In this document: positions 40,605-52,600 of the stretch, in pieces
How the letters are laid out: each line of letters opens with the position of its first letter
Numbering within the stretch: position 1 is the stretch's first letter
From: Nocardia sputorum
Lineage (GTDB): Bacteria; Actinomycetota; Actinomycetes; Mycobacteriales; Mycobacteriaceae
Assembly: GCF_027924405.1 (NCBI RefSeq)
Contig: NZ_AP026978.1
Span: forward strand, 3,410,001-3,474,000
Length of the DNA: 64,000 nt
Direction of reading: 5' to 3'
Translations under genes and position numbers: made by a program
Notes under the pieces: generated by a model
Told to the model about the DNA's origin: nothing
Databases searched by the model: none
What the model saw: only the letters and a program-made list of their open reading frames with translations

Positions 40605-43600
40605 ATGTCGGATGATGGGTATGACCTACGGGTCTTGCTGACGCGGGCGCTCCGCCGAATTCAGGAGTTGGAGGCACGGTCTCAGCGTGAGCCGATCGCC
40701 GTCGTGGGTATCGGTTGCCGCTTTCCGGGCGGTGCGGAAACCCCGCAGCAGTACTGGGAACTGCTGTCCTCGGGCCGCGGCGCGATCGTCGAGGCACCCG
40801 AAAACCGTTGGCATGTCACGGATTCGGCGCCTCGGCGAGCGCGGCGGCGGGCCGGCCTGCTGACGGGGCCGATCGATGCCATGGATGCCGGGTTCTTCGG
40901 GATCGCGCCGCGCGAAGCGGCATCGATGGACCCGCAACAGCGGCTGGCACTCGAAATAGCCTGGGAAGCGATGGAAGACGCGGCACTGCTGCCGGACAGC
41001 CCGGCCGCAGCCCGCGCCGGGGTGTTCCTCGGCGTCAGCTGGCAGGAATACCAGCGCACCATCACCCCGGACTGGGTGAAGTCGGTGGACGCGCACACGC
41101 TCACCGGGACGATGTCGAGCATCGTTGCCGGGCGGGTGTCCTACGCGCTCGGGTTGCGCGGCCCGGCGGTGGCGATCGACACGGCGTGTTCGTCGTCGCT
41201 GGTGGCGGTGCATCAGGCGTGTCGCAGTCTGCGCGCGGGCGAGTGCGACGTCGCGTTGGCGGGTGGGGTGAATCTGCTGCAATCCGAACTCACCTCCGAG
41301 GCGCTGGCCCGTATGGGCGCGCTGTCACCGGACGGGCACTGTCGTCCCTTCGACGCCCGCGCGAACGGGTATGTGCGCGGCGAGGGCGCGGGTGTCGTTG
41401 TGCTCAAGACGCTTTCGCGGGCGATTGCCGACGGCGACGCGATCAGGGCGCTCATCCGAGGCTCGAGCGTGAACCACGACGGTCGTTCCATGGGCCTCAC
41501 CGCACCGAATCCGACGGCACAGCGCGAGTTGCTGCGCGACGCGCTGGCCGACGCCGGCTGCACCGCCGACCGGGTCGGCTACGTCGAGACGCACGGCACC
41601 GGCACGCCACTGGGCGATCCGATCGAGATCGAAGCGCTGACCAGGGTTCTCGGTGGGCCGCGTCCGGATGGGTCGGTGTGCCTGCTGGGTTCGGTGAAGT
41701 CGCAGATCGGCCACCTGGAGGCGGCGGCGGGCATCGCCGGTCTGATCAAGGTGGTGCTGCAACTGCAACATGAACGAATTCCGCGCCAGCACGACTTCGC
41801 CACGATGAACCCGAAGATTTCGCTCGACGGCACGGCGCTGGCGCTTCCGACCCGCGATATCGACTGGCCGCGTACGGAGCGGCCCCGGCTGGCCGGGGTG
41901 AGTTCGTTCGGTTTCTCGGGCACCAACGCGCATGTGGTGCTGGAACAGGCGCCCGACCCGCGGCCGCGCGCGGTACCGGAAGGCCCTGCACTGCTGGTTG
42001 TTTCGGCGCGCACCCCGACTGCGCTCGACCTGGTGTCCCGCCGTTACGCAGAGCAGTTGAGCCGGTCGGAGGTGCCGCTCGCCGATGTCGCTGCCACTGC
42101 GGCGCTGGGGCGCACGCATTTCGCGCGTCGGCGCGCGGTGGTGGCGCGTACGGCCGAGGAAGCAGCCCGCGAACTCGCAACTCCATCAGGTCGGTCGACC
42201 GACCTCGATGCGGGGAAGCCGCGGGTCGCGATGCTGTTCACGGGGCAGGGCGCACAGTACGCGGGAATGGGCGCGGCACTCGACCGCAAGTATCCGGCCT
42301 TCCGCGCGGCGCTCGACCGCTGTGACGAGTCGCTCGGACCACTTCCCGGCGGCATGCGACTGCGATCGGTGCTGTTCGACGCCGACGACGAGTTGCTGAC
42401 CCGCACCGAGTACGCGCAACCGGCGCTGTTCGCGATCGAATGGGCCTGCGCCGAACTGTGGTCGGCGTTCGGCGTGCGTCCCGACGTGGTGCTGGGGCAC
42501 AGCCTCGGTGAACTGGTGGCGGCGACCGTCGCGGGAGTGTTCGACCTCGACACCGGGTTGCGTCTGGCTGCCGAGCGTGGCCGGCTGATGCAGGCGGTCG
42601 CGCAGCGCGGCGCCATGGCGGCGGTGTTCGCCGCGCCCGCGGAATTCGAGGCGCTGGTGGACGCGCTCGCGGCGACTGCGTCGGTAGCCGCGGTCAACGG
42701 TCCCGGACAGTTCGTGGTCTCCGGAGCGGTGGACGCGGTGGACCGGATCCTGCGCGCCGCCGAGGAACGGTCGATCCGCACGGTGCGACTTCCCGGCGCG
42801 ACGGCCTTCCACTCGCCGCTGCTGGATCCGATGCTGGACGACTTCGAGACCCTGGTCGCCGAACTGGCGCCCGATCCGCGCGCGGCGGCGATTCCGCTGG
42901 TGTCGAACGTGACCGGCGCGCGGATCGAGACCCGCATGGATGCCGCGTACTGGCGGGCGCACGCCCGCGGCACCGTCCGTTTCGCCGACGGTGTGCGCTC
43001 GGTCGCCGAGCTGGGCGTGGACGCCTACCTCGAAGTGGGACCGCACCCGGTGCTGCTGGAATTCGGGCGGCATGCCGACACCGGCGCTCTGTGGCTGCCG
43101 AGTATGCGCCGACGTTCCAGCGACGACGAGGTGTTGCTGACCGCTCTGGGTGAGCTGTACTGCGCCGGTGCGGAAATCGCATGGACCGCGGTGGTGCCCG
43201 AAGGCGCACGGCGGCGCAACGACCTGCCCACCTATCCGTTCGAGCGGCAGCAGCTCACCGTGCCGAACGTGGGCACCTCGTCGAGCACCGGATATCTCGC
43301 CGAGCATCGGTTCCGGGACCGCGCGGTGGTGCCCGCGGCGGATCTCGCGCTGCGCGCTCTGCGCGCGGCCGGAAACGCAGACCATGAGCTGATCGACTTC
43401 GTCGCCGCGCGGCCGGTGCCGCTCGGGGAATTGGCCGAGCCGGTCGTGTCCGAGGCGGGGGATCGCACCGAAGTGCGGTTCCATGTCGAGAACGGCAGTG
43501 TCACCGCGGTGTCCGCGGCGGTCCGGGCCGCTTCGGCCCGGCCGCGCGAAGCCGGTGACCTGTCCGCGGCGCGGCGCGCGCTGGGCACCGAATGGGACGT

Positions 43601-46600
43601 CGCGGACTTCTACCGGCGGTGTGCCGACGCCGGATTGACCTTCGGTCCGCGATTCCGCTGGATCACGCGGTTGTGGGGCGGCGAGGGCAGCGTGCTCGCC
43701 GAATTGCGGCGTCCGGCCGAACTCGCCGGTGAACCGGACGCCTGGCTGCCGTGCCTGCTCGACGCCGCGGTGCAGACCGGCCTCGCGTTGGCCTCCAGGG
43801 ACACCGACGCGGCTCGACTGCCGGTCGGTATCGGCCGTCTGCGGTTGGCCGGCGAAGACGCGGGCGCCGCCGCGTGGGCGCTGGCCGAGCGCACCGGCCG
43901 CACAGTTCGCATCACGGTCTTCGATACCGCGGGCGCCGTGTTCTGCGAGATGGAAGACGTATGGTTCGCCGAGTCCGGCATCGCCGGACAGTCGCAGGAT
44001 CGGGATCGCATGTCCGGCCTCACGCATCGTCCGACCTGGGCGCCCGTCGTGGCGTCGCCGAGCGGACGGGGACCCGCCGCCGCGCTGGTGATCGGCGTCG
44101 GTCACCAGGCCGACCGGCTCGCCGCCGCCTTGCGCGCCGCCGGTACCGATGCCGTGGCGGTAGAACGCACAACGGATCTCGCTGTCCGGCCCGACGATGA
44201 CCGGGCGGTGATCTACCTCGCCGACGTCGAGGCGGACGACAGCGCCGAGGCGGCGCGGCGGGAATCGCACTTCGCCCTGGGTGTGATCCAGCGGATGGCT
44301 CGGAGCGTCGCCGACGCACCCTTGTACTTGGTGACCATCGGGGCAACCGGAGCGCTGCCCGGGGAACCGGTGCGCGCTGCTGCCGCGGCGCTGTGGGGAT
44401 TGGGCGCGGTCGCGCACACCGAACTGCCCGAAGTGCGCTGCCGCCTGATCGATCTGCCCGTGGGCGCACACTGCGACGACCACCGCCTGGTGAGCGAAAT
44501 CCGCTCGGGGGCGGCGGATCAGGCGGTCGCGCTGCGCGGACACCACCGTTACACGCCGCGAATGCAGCCCTCCGACGACCTCGGCTCCCTGCCTCGGCTC
44601 GATCGTGGCGGCGCGTATCTGATCACCGGCGGGCGCGGAGCGCTGGGGTTGTCCGCTGCGCGAACTTTGGCCGAAGCCGGTGCGGGGACTGTCGTGCTGG
44701 CCGGTCGCAGTGTCCCCGCTCCGGGAGACGAGCGGGCGATGGCGCGAATCGCGGCCCTCGGCGCGCGCGTCGAGACCGTGGTGGTCGACGTCGGGGATCG
44801 AGCGGCGTTGTCGCGTCTGCTCGCTCGCTTCGGTGACGAGCTGCCGAGGCTGTCCGGGGTGGTGCACTGCGCGGGCGTCCTGGACGACGCCCTGCTCGTC
44901 GAGCAGACCGCGGGTCATATCGATCGGGTGTTCGCGGGGAAGGTCGCGGGGGCGTGGCACCTGCACGAGCTGACCGCTGACAGGTCGCTGGAGCTGTTCG
45001 TGCTGTTCTCGTCGGTCAGCGCCGTGGTGGGCACCGCCGGGCAGGGAAACTATGCCGCGGCGAACGCGTATCTCGATGCCCTCGCTCGCCTGCGCGCGGC
45101 GCGCGGGCTGCCCGCGGTGAGCATCGCGTGGGGCCCGTGGGCGAACACCGGCATGGCCGGCGGGCTCAGCGACGCGGCCCGCCGCGCTTGGTTGCGCCAC
45201 GGCGTCGCCGAATTGGCCGCCGAGGACGGCGCTCGAGCGCTGCGCTCGCTGCTGTCGGCCGAGGGCGTCGTCGCGGTATTCCCGGCTGTCACAGCCGTTG
45301 CGGCGCAAGCGGAATCGATCGCCGAGGTGGACGCGCAGGACGCCCGAGCGCCGCGTGAGCCGGCGGAACTGCTCGAACTGGTGCGTGGCCACGCCATGAC
45401 CGCACTGGGCCGCACGACGGCGATTTCCGATCGCATGCCGCTGCGCGAACTCGGACTGGATTCGATGATGGCCGTCGAACTGCGCGACGCGCTCTCCGCC
45501 GATCTGGGCGTGCGGCTGCCGGCGACCCTGCTGTTCGATCATCCGACCGTCGCCGCGGTGTCCGAGGAGATCGCCCGGCTCGGCGCGACGTCCGCCCCTC
45601 GCCGCACGGCAGGAGAGCAGGCCGGACCACGACCGATCACGCGCACCTCCGAGCAGCTCACCACCCCCGTGTACCCAACCGAACTCCCGGTTACACCTAC
45701 TACATCGAACGTGTCGCAGCTCACAACGCACGAAACCGGTTCTGCCACGGACGAGGACGCCGAGGCGATCGCGATCATCGGCATGGGCTGCCGTTATCCC
45801 GGCGCGGTCCGCGGGCCTGCCGATTTGTGGCACGTGCTCGCCACCGAGACCGATGCGGTGACCGAGGTGCCCGCGACCCGCTGGGATGCGGACGCCTTCT
45901 TCGATCCGGACCCCGACGCCGAGGGCAAGACCTACACGCGCTGGGGCGGGTTCGTCGACGGTGTCGAGGACTTCGACGCCGGGTTCTTCGACATCTCCGT
46001 CGGCGAGGCGCGGATGCTGGACCCGCAGCAGCGGTTGCTGCTCGAGACAGCGTGGGAGGCGCTCGAACACGCCGGTTATCCGGCGAGTCGCCTGGAGGGC
46101 AGCCGGACCGGTGTCTTCGTCGGATTGATGTCCAATGACTATGCCGAACGGATGGCGCGGGCCGACCTCGCGCCCGATGCCTGGTTCGGTACCGGCAATC
46201 TCTCCAGCGTCGCCTCCGGGCGGCTGTCGTACTTCCTCGGCGTGCACGGTCCCAGCCTCACCATCGACACCGCGTGCTCGTCGTCCTTGGTGACGGTGCA
46301 CACCGCGGTACGCAGCCTGCGCAGCGGCGAATGCGATCTCGCGCTGGCCGGTGGCGCCACCGTGGTGCTCACGCCCTCGCTCGACATCTATTTCGCGCGG
46401 GCGCGCGGCCTGGCTGCCGACGGTCGGTGCAAGAGCTTCGACGCGCGCGCCGACGGCGTGGTCTGGAGTGACGGCGCGGGGATGCTGGTGCTCAAACGAC
46501 TGGCGGATGCCCGGCGCGACGGCGATCGGGTGCTGGGACTGGTGCGCGGATCGGCGGTCAATTCCGACGGCCGCAGTCAGGGACTGAGCGCGCCGAACGG

Positions 46601-49600
46601 TCCGGCGCAGGAACGGGTCATCCGCGCGGCGCTCGCGGACGCGGCACTCGCGGCGCAGGACATCGATTACGTCGAGACGCACGGCACCGGCACGGCGCTG
46701 GGCGATCCGATCGAAGTGAACGCGCTGGCCTCGGTGCTGGGGCAAGGTCGCACCGAAGCGACCCCGTTGTGGATCGGATCGGTGAAGTCGAACCTCGGGC
46801 ACACCCAGGCCGCGGCGGGGATCGCGAACATCATCAAGGTGATCGAGTCTCTGCGGCACGAGCGCATTCCCGCCTCGCTGCACTTCCGGTCGGGCAATCC
46901 GCATATCGACTGGGATTCGGTCGCGATTCGCGTGGTCGCCGAGCAGCGCCCGTGGCCGCGTTCGCGGCGACCGCGGCGGGCGGGTGTGAGCGCGTTCGGT
47001 ATCAGCGGGACGAACGCGCACGTGGTACTCGAGGAAGCGCCGCAGGCAGCCGAGCCCGCAACCGCTGACGACGCCGGACCCCATCTGCTGGTTCTGTCGG
47101 CCAAGAGCGCCGAGGCGCTGCGTGCGCTGGCGGCTCGCTACCGGGATCTGCTGGCCACCCGCCCGGAGACCGCGCTGGGGGATTTGTGCGCGTCCGCCGC
47201 GGTGGGCCGAACCCACTTCGGCGAGCGGGTGGCCATCGGCTTCGACACCGCCGCGCAATTGCGCGCCGCGCTCGGGAATGTCGCCTCGGGGACGATCGCG
47301 AGCGGGTCGGTCGTCGAGGAGTCGACCGGTTCGTCGGACCTCGCTCGCCGGTACGTCGATGGTTCCGATATCGACTGGGCCGCAGTGCATTCCGGTCGCC
47401 GGTGGCGTCATGTCGATTTGCCGACCTACCCGTTCCAGCGCAAACGGCACTGGCTGGAGTTGACGCCGCGTTCGGCGGACGCGCCCTCGTCGCGCACGCT
47501 GCGGCTCGCTCCGGAGATGTTCGAAGGACACCGCCTGCGCGGTGTGCCCACGGTGCCCGCGGCGTGGCTGTGCGCTCAGCTGAACGAGATCGGCGCTCGA
47601 CTGCCCGGGGCGTGGGAGGTCACCGGGCTGCGACTGCTACAGCCGCTGGAGGTCACCGCAGAAACGGAACTGCGGGTCGAACTCGAGCCCGGCCCGGACG
47701 GTCATGGCGTGCGTTTCGTTCGCCGCGATGACGGCGTGACCTGCTATGCGCAGGCCACACTTACTGCGGCGGAATCGGATTCCATCGCCCCGCTCGAGGC
47801 TGTGGCGCGTGACCCGGAGCCACGGATATGGCCGGACTACTACGACACGGTGGCCGGGCTGGGCCTGGATCTGGGTGCCGAATACCGCTGTGCCCTCGAG
47901 TTCCGGCGGATCGGCGACAGCGAAGCCGAGGCCGTGTTCCGGCTGCCCGGTGACCGCGCGACGGCGCTCGATCCGATCCTGCTCGATGCCTGTCTGCACA
48001 CCATCGTGGTGACCGCTCGGGCCGAGGGGTTGTTCCTGCCGTCCGCTGTGGGCAGAGCTCGATTCTTCGGCGGACCGTCGGCCGGGGATACGACTGTCCG
48101 GTGCCGGGTGCGGGTGACCGAACGCGGTGCGCGCGTCATCGTCGGTGACGCCACACTGCACTCGCTCTCCGGGCGACCGCTCGCCAGCGTGCACGGGGTC
48201 GAACTGATGGCTACGGGGCCAGGGTTTGCGCCGCACTTGTCTGCCGGCGAATCGGATTCGTCCCGGCTCACGCGTCTGCTGCACCACATGGAATGGGTTC
48301 CCGCCGAGAACGGCGCGTTCGAAGCAGGGGAGCCCCCGGGCCGCTGGTTGATCTTCGGTGACGGGCCGGTCGGTGACGCGGTCGCCGCCGAGCTGGCTGC
48401 GCGCGGCGCGGACACCGTGGTGGTACGCCCGGACGACGCGGCCGACCCGCTCTCGTCGCCGTTCCGAGGTGTCGTCTTCGCGTGGACCGCGGCGTCCGCC
48501 CGGACCCGCATCGAAGCCGTCCTGCGGTTGACGCGCGCGCTCGACGCGGCGGCGCACCGGCCGTCCGCGCTGTGGTTGCTGACCGTCGACGCCCAGCACG
48601 TCGCTCCCGCCGACCGGCCGGATCCCGACCAGGCGCTGTTGTGGGGTTTCGGGCGCACACTGAGGACCGAGCATCCGGAGTTCGGGTGCCGACTGCTGGA
48701 TCTGCCCGCCGAATTCGCCGCCGACAGTATCGTCGACGGTTTGCTCAGCGGGCGCACCGGTGAGTTCGCGATTCGCGACAACCGCTGGCTGACCGCTCGT
48801 CTCGCCGACGGCCCCGCGCCGTCCGACGAGTACCAACTGGTCGCCGACCGCTCCGGCGAATTCGACCGGATGCGATTGGCCTCCGGTGTCCGGCGTGCGC
48901 CGGCGCCCGGGGAGGTCGAGATCGCCGTCGCCGCCGCCGGTCTCAATGCCCGTGACCTGTGGGTGGCCTCGGGCATACATCCGCAGGGTGTGCTGCCGTT
49001 GGGTGCGGAATGCGCGGGCCGGATCACCGCGGTCGGCGCCGGTGTCGACGGGCTCGCGGTCGGTGACCGTGTCGTGGCCTTGGCCAGCGAGAGTCTCGCC
49101 AGTCACGTGACGGTCGACCAGGGCATGGTGGCACTGCTGCCGGATCACCTGTCCTTCGCCGAAGGCGCCACCGTGCCCTACGCCTTCACCGCCGCATGGC
49201 ATGCGCTGTTCGATCTCGGCGGTCTGCGTACCGGGGACCGCGTGCTCGTCCACGGCTCCGCCGACGGCATGGGTATGGCTCTGATCCAGCTGGCCGCGCA
49301 CGCGGGCGCGCAGGTGTGCGCGCCCGCCGCGCTGCGTCGCTGGGCGGAGCACGCGGGCGTTCCGGTGACCCAGATCGATACCTGGCGTAGCCACGGGTTG
49401 GGCGAGAGCGTGCGGGCTGCGACCGCGGGGCATGGAGTGGATGTCGTCGTGCACACCCTGGGTGACGGATTCGCGGCGCACGCCTCCGAACTACTGCACG
49501 CCGGCGGCCGAGTCGTCGAGATCGTCGACCCGGTGCAGACCGGCGCGATCGACCGTCAGGGCGATGTCGGTCATCGGGCTTTCGATCCCGCCACCCTCGA

Positions 49601-52600
49601 CCCACGGCAGCTCGGCGCTGCCCTCCGCGAGGTGATGGCGCTGTTCGACCAGCGTGCACTGACTGTGCTGCCGCACGCGGTGCACGGGATCGATCGTGCC
49701 GCCGAGGCGTTCCGCGCCATGGCGCAACGCGATCATCCCGGCCGCGTCGTGGTGCTGGCCCGAGACGCCGCCGGGCACGGTGACCGGTTGCCCGAAGGCA
49801 CGTATCTGGTGACCGGAGGTTTCGGCGGCCTCGGTGCCGCGGCCGCGCGGTGGCTGGCCGGCCGCGGCGTCCGGCACATGGTGCTGGTGGGCAGGCGCGC
49901 ACCGGACGCGGCGGGAGCGCGCCTGATGGAGTCGCTGCGCGCCGCCGGTGCGCGTGTGACGGCGCGGCAGGCGGATGTCGGTGACCGTGCGGCCGTCGCG
50001 GCGCTGCTGCAGGGCATCACGGAATCCGGGCTGCCGCCCCTGCGAGGCGTCATCCACTGCGCGGGAGTGCTCGACGACGGCGTGGTGACCGAGCAGACCT
50101 GGCCGAGGTTCCAGACCGTGCTCGGACCCAAATACCATGCGGCGCGCCACCTCGACGAACTCACCCGCGACCAGCCGCTGGCACTCTTCCTCACCTATTC
50201 GTCCGTGGCGGGCGTGCTCGGCACACCGGGCCAGTCCAACTACGCCGCGGCGAACGCGGCATTGGATGCGCTGGCCTGGCGGCGGCGTGCCGAGGGACTT
50301 CCCGCGCTGAGCATCGGGTGGGGGCCGTTCGCCGACGTGGGTATGGCCGCGGGCCGGGCCGACGTCACCGCGCGGCTCGTGCGACGTGGGCTGCCGCCGC
50401 TGTACGAGGGGGATGCGGCCACGGCGCTGGATCATCTCGTCCGGTCCGACAGCACCGCTCCGGGCGTCTTCGACTTCGCCCCCGAACGGTGGTACGCGCG
50501 GCGAGCGCCGCACGTCACGGCGGCCGCCCCGCTGCCGACTCGACCGGAGACCGCCGACGCCCCGGCAACACCCGATGATGTCGCGCCTTGGGAGGCGCTC
50601 GTCCAGCGCGTCGCGATGCGGGTACTGGATCGAGCCGGTGCGCTCGATCCCGAGGTGCCACTGCACGACACGGGCGTGGACTCGCTGACGGGGATGGAAT
50701 TGCGTGCGGCACTGGCCGCCGAGGTCGGGATGCCGCTGCCCGCCGGGCTGGTCTTCGACTACCCGACCGTGCGTGAGATCGCGCGGTTCCTGCACCGCAA
50801 GGGTGGGTCCGCTCCCACGGCGGCGCAGAACGAGGTCGCCGACCAGGCGCCTGCGCGCGCGTTCGCACCGTCGGAAACGTCGTCCTCGGAACAGCCTGCC
50901 GAGCCACAGCTTTCGACCGACACGGACTCCGCAAGCGACCAGCCCGACGACGACCCCATCGTCATCGTCGGCATGAGTTGCCGCTTCCCGGGCGGGGTGC
51001 GCACGCCAGAGGATTTCTGGGATCTGCTGTGGCACGGCCGTGACGCGATCACCGAGGTGCCGCCGCAGCGTTGGGACATCGACGACTACTACGATCCCGA
51101 CCCGGCGGCGCTGGGCACGATGTACACCCGTTGGGGCGGGTTCGTCGACGGCGCCGACGAATTCGATCCCGCGTTCTTCGGCATCGGCGCGGCGGAGGCG
51201 CGGGCGATGGACCCGCAGCAACGCCTCCTGCTGGAAACCAGCTGGGAGGCGCTGGAGCGCTCCGGCCGCGCGCCCGGTGCGCTGGCGGGCAGCCGCACCG
51301 GCGTGTTCGTGGGGCTGTGTTTCAGCGAGTATCCGGCGACGCCGATCCGGGCCGCCGACCCGACCGCGATCGGCGCCTATTCGGTGATCGGTTCGGCGCC
51401 GAGCGTCGCGGCCGGTCGCTTGGCCTATGTCCTCGGGCTGCAAGGTCCCGCGATGACGTTGGACACGGCATGCTCGTCGTCGCTGGTGGCGTTGCAGGCG
51501 GCCGCGGACGGGCTGCGCGCGGGCCGATGCGATCTGGCGCTGGTGGGTGGAGTCAACCTCCAGCTGGCCCCGGAGACCACCATCGGCTTCTGCCGTCTGG
51601 CCTCGCTGTCGCCCGACGGACGGTCACGGGCGTTCGACGCCGACGCCAACGGCTACGTCCGCGCCGACGGGTGCGGCGTGCTGGTGCTGACCCGATTGTC
51701 GCAGGCCCGCCGCCACGGTGATCGGGTGCTGGCCGTCGTTCGTGGCGTCGCGGTCAATCACGACGGACGATCCAATGGCCTCACCGCGCCCAACGGTCCG
51801 GCGCAGCAGCGGGTCATCAGCGACGCGCTGGAGCGGGCGGGGCTGCGGCCGGAAGTGGTGGACTACGTCGAGACCCACGGCACCGGCACTCCGCTCGGTG
51901 ATCCGATCGAGGCCACCGCGCTGGCCGAGGTGTACGGCGCCGACCGTACGCGGCCGCTGCTCATCGGGTCGGTCAAGACCAACATCGGGCATACGGAGGC
52001 GGCGGCCGGTGTCGCGGGAGTCATCAAGGCCGTGCTCATGTTGCAGCACCGCCGGATTCCGCCGAGCCTGCACTTCCGGACACCGAACCCGCTGATCGAC
52101 TGGGCCGGGCTGCCGTTGGAAGTCGTGCGCGAAGCCCGGGAATGGCCGCGCACCGATCACGATCCGGCGATCGGCATCAGCTCCTTCGGGATGAGCGGCA
52201 CCAACGCGCACGTCGTACTGGCTCAGGGTGACCCGGCGCAGGCGCCGCGCACTGATGCACCGGGCGCGCAGCTGCTCGTCCTGTCCGCACGCGACCGGAC
52301 CGCCCTCGCCGACACCGCCGAGAACTGGGCAGACGAAATCTCCTCGGAGCGTGCGTCGTTCGGCGATCTGGCCTACACCGCCGCGACCGCGCGGACCCAT
52401 TTCGAAGAGCGGCTCGCGGTGGTCGCCGATACCGGCGCGGCGGCCGCGCGGCAGCTGCGGGACCACCCGCCGACGCTGATCCACGGCCGCGTGGAACGAA
52501 CGGCACGGGCGAAGGTGGCGCTGCTGTTCACCGGACAGGGATCGCAGTACCCCCGCATGGCGCGCGAGCTGTTCGACTCCGAACCGGTCTTCCGGGACGC

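Noticed and set aside
42186..47531. A 1781-codon minus-strand frame opposite PKS modules 1 and 2
   Set aside because: It is Arg/Gln/Gly-rich with no domains, and lies exactly antisense to clear KS, AT, DH, KR and ACP sequence. Long antisense frames are common in high-GC DNA.
47637..49481. A 614-codon minus-strand frame
   Set aside because: It is antisense to DH2 and ER2 of the PKS; no protein features.
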